The notes beneath the pieces were generated by a model, which worked only from the letters and a program-made list of their open reading frames with translations, searched no databases and was not told the origin of the DNA. The position numbers and the translations under genes were made by a program. Below are positions 6,396 to 7,143 of a stretch of DNA of 7,143 nucleotides, in pieces. The first letter of the stretch is position 1. The number at the start of each line of letters is the position of its first letter. The stretch comes from an uncultured Brevibacterium sp. (lineage in GTDB: Bacteria; Actinomycetota; Actinomycetes; Actinomycetales; Brevibacteriaceae): the NCBI GenBank assembly GCA_902489215.1, contig CABTZE010000106.1, forward strand, positions 1 to 7,143. Direction: 5' to 3'.

Positions 6396-6447
6396 TGAAG
6401 ATCAGCAGCTGAAGCCATTGGCTGGTGTGTCACGTGTAGAAGCGGGA

Positions 6448-6457
6448 CTGCCGGCAG
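6448..6457. promoter_or_regulatory. Palindrome CTGCCGGCAG in cysK leader
   Basis: This is a perfect ten-base palindrome, 40 bases before the cysK start. The surrounding bases can alternatively fold as GGACTG (6445-6450) with CAGTTCC (6458-6464) with one bulged base, so the RNA could adopt two structures. No function can be assigned from sequence. Confidence 0.4.
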
Positions 6458-6487
6458 CAGTTCCGTGAACCTTTTCGAATCAACTCA

Positions 6488-6492
6488 AAGGA
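6488..6492 (+). promoter_or_regulatory. Ribosome binding site deciding the GTG start of cysK
   Basis: AAGGA lies five bases before GTG at 6498. The frame has no competing ATG at the beginning of the homology, so this site identifies GTG as the start codon. Confidence 0.75.
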
Positions 6493-6497
6493 AAGCT

Positions 6498-7143
6498 GTG
6501 ACTGTTTACAACAGTGTTTCGGAACTCGTCGGCAAAACACCCCTCCTGCGTCTTAAGCACGCCAGTGAGCGCACCGGTGCTGAAATCCTCGCCAAGCTCG
6601 AATACTTCAACCCCGCCAACTCGGTGAAAGACCGCATCGGCGTTGCCATGATCGACGCCGCTGAGGAAAGCGGCCAGCTCAAGCCCGGCGGCACCATCGT
6701 CGAAGCCACCTCGGGCAACACCGGCATCGCCCTGGCCATGGTCGGAAGCTCGCGCGGCTACCGCGTCGTGCTGACCATGCCGGAATCCATGTCGATGGAG
6801 CGTCGTGCCCTGCTGCGCGCCTTCGGTGCTGAACTCGTGCTGACCCCCAAGGCTGACGGCATGAACGGTGCTGTCAACAAGGCCAAGGAAATCGCTGAAG
6901 AAACCGGGGGTCTGTTGGCTTCGCAGTTCGCCAACCAGGCCAACCCCGAAAAGCACTACGCCACCACCGGCAAGGAAATCCTCGAAGACGCCGGCACGGT
7001 TGACATCTTTGTTGCAGGCATCGGCACCGGCGGCACCATCACGGGAGCTGGCCGCGGTCTGCGCGAAGCCAACCCGGACGTGAAGTTCGTTACCGCCGAA
7101 CCGGACGGTTCACCTCTTCAGTCGGAAGGCCAGGCTGGACCGC
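6498..7143 (+). CDS. cysK: Cysteine synthase (O-acetylserine sulfhydrylase), 3' end outside window
   Basis: CysK makes cysteine from O-acetylserine and sulfide with pyridoxal phosphate, the last step of sulfur assimilation, in the cytoplasm. The visible 215 residues (the family is about 300-310) begin VYNSVSELVGKTPLLRL. They contain NPANSVKDR with the cofactor lysine Lys44, TSGNTGIALA from 71 (the substrate-binding loop) and the phosphate-binding GTGGT at 176-180. The fragment ends near EPDGSPLQSEGQAGP, just before the expected GIGAGF region. There is no N-terminal haem domain or extension, so plain cysteine synthase fits better than cystathionine beta-synthase; CysM is less likely given the loop sequences. 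The start is GTG with a good AAGGA site. It is transcribed away from def. cysE often follows cysK in other bacteria, but that would lie beyond the edge. Confidence 0.96.
   Translation, partial: MTVYNSVSELVGKTPLLRLKHASERTGAEILAKLEYFNPANSVKDRIGVAMIDAAEESGQLKPGGTIVEATSGNTGIALAMVGSSRGYRVVLTMPESMSMERRALLRAFGAELVLTPKADGMNGAVNKAKEIAEETGGLLASQFANQANPEKHYATTGKEILEDAGTVDIFVAGIGTGGTITGAGRGLREANPDVKFVTAEPDGSPLQSEGQAGP

Larger units (their letters stand above)
6183..6497. other. Divergent def-cysK intergenic region
   Basis: These 315 bases separate def (leftward) from cysK (rightward). I see no convincing gene in them. From left to right they hold the TAGGAT element of def, composite repeat copy 1 (6195-6216), an undistinguished GC-rich stretch to about 6340, composite repeat copy 2 (6345-6365) containing CATAAT, the GTCCGG/CCGGAC dyad (6371-6395), a small AGCC-ATT-GGCT hairpin (6413-6423), the CTGCCGGCAG palindrome (6448-6457) and the cysK ribosome site. 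Two short frames rich in Cys codons lie here: 6303-6398 (31 codons, three Cys) and 6425-6439 (GTG-TGT-CAC-GTG-stop). Confidence 0.7.

Noticed and set aside
6171..6398. 75-codon plus-strand frame starting inside def antisense
   Set aside because: It starts inside def, has low-complexity composition and no good ribosome site for the full length. Only its last 31 codons are discussed, as a speculative leader.
6431..6436. CACGTG palindrome
   Set aside because: Six bases with no symmetric flanks is expected by chance in a GC-rich region.
6398..6497. T-box or SAM riboswitch upstream of cysK
   Set aside because: I see no T-box consensus (GGTGGNACCGCG type) and no recognisable SAM-I, SAM-II or SAM-IV core; only short generic stems are present.
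6480..6956. 158-codon open frame on the minus strand opposite cysK
   Set aside because: It is antisense to clear CysK motifs, and the translation has no recognisable domain.

Overview
The window comes from a GC-rich bacterium, almost certainly an actinobacterium. Third codon positions are mostly G or C. The LigA core and the deformylase tail (GVPGLSWLPG...DPF) look actinobacterial, and ligA sits directly next to gatC-gatA-gatB. GatB has no cysteines at the usual CxC/CPxC positions, which I associate with Micrococcales-, Bifidobacterium- or Actinomyces-like lineages rather than mycobacteria or corynebacteria. I cannot name the genus.

Layout. Positions 1-1106 (+) hold the 3' part of ligA, the NAD-dependent DNA ligase. 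After 52 bases comes a tight rightward cluster: gatC (1159-1464), gatA (1466-2986), gatB (2998-4473) and an unrecognised membrane and helical protein gene (4475-5488). The gaps between these are 1, 11 and 1 bases, so they are very likely co-transcribed and translationally coupled. A 94-base convergent gap (5489-5582) contains a 17-bp perfect direct repeat and a candidate stem-loop. def, peptide deformylase, lies on the minus strand (5583-6182). A 315-base divergent intergenic region (6183-6497) carries the def and cysK upstream signals, a composite repeat and several dyads. cysK, O-acetylserine sulfhydrylase, begins with GTG at 6498 and runs off the right edge.

How the genes work together. 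GatC, GatA and GatB form the amidotransferase that converts Glu-tRNA(Gln), and in some species Asp-tRNA(Asn), to the correctly charged tRNA. Def removes the formyl group from nascent proteins. LigA seals DNA nicks. CysK makes cysteine. These are mostly housekeeping genes. I see no mobile element, CRISPR array, toxin pair, defence island, tRNA or rRNA.

The parts not explained by known genes are the unrecognised gene coupled to gatB, the repeats on either side of def, and the structured, cysteine-codon-containing leader of cysK. None amounts to firm evidence of a new system.
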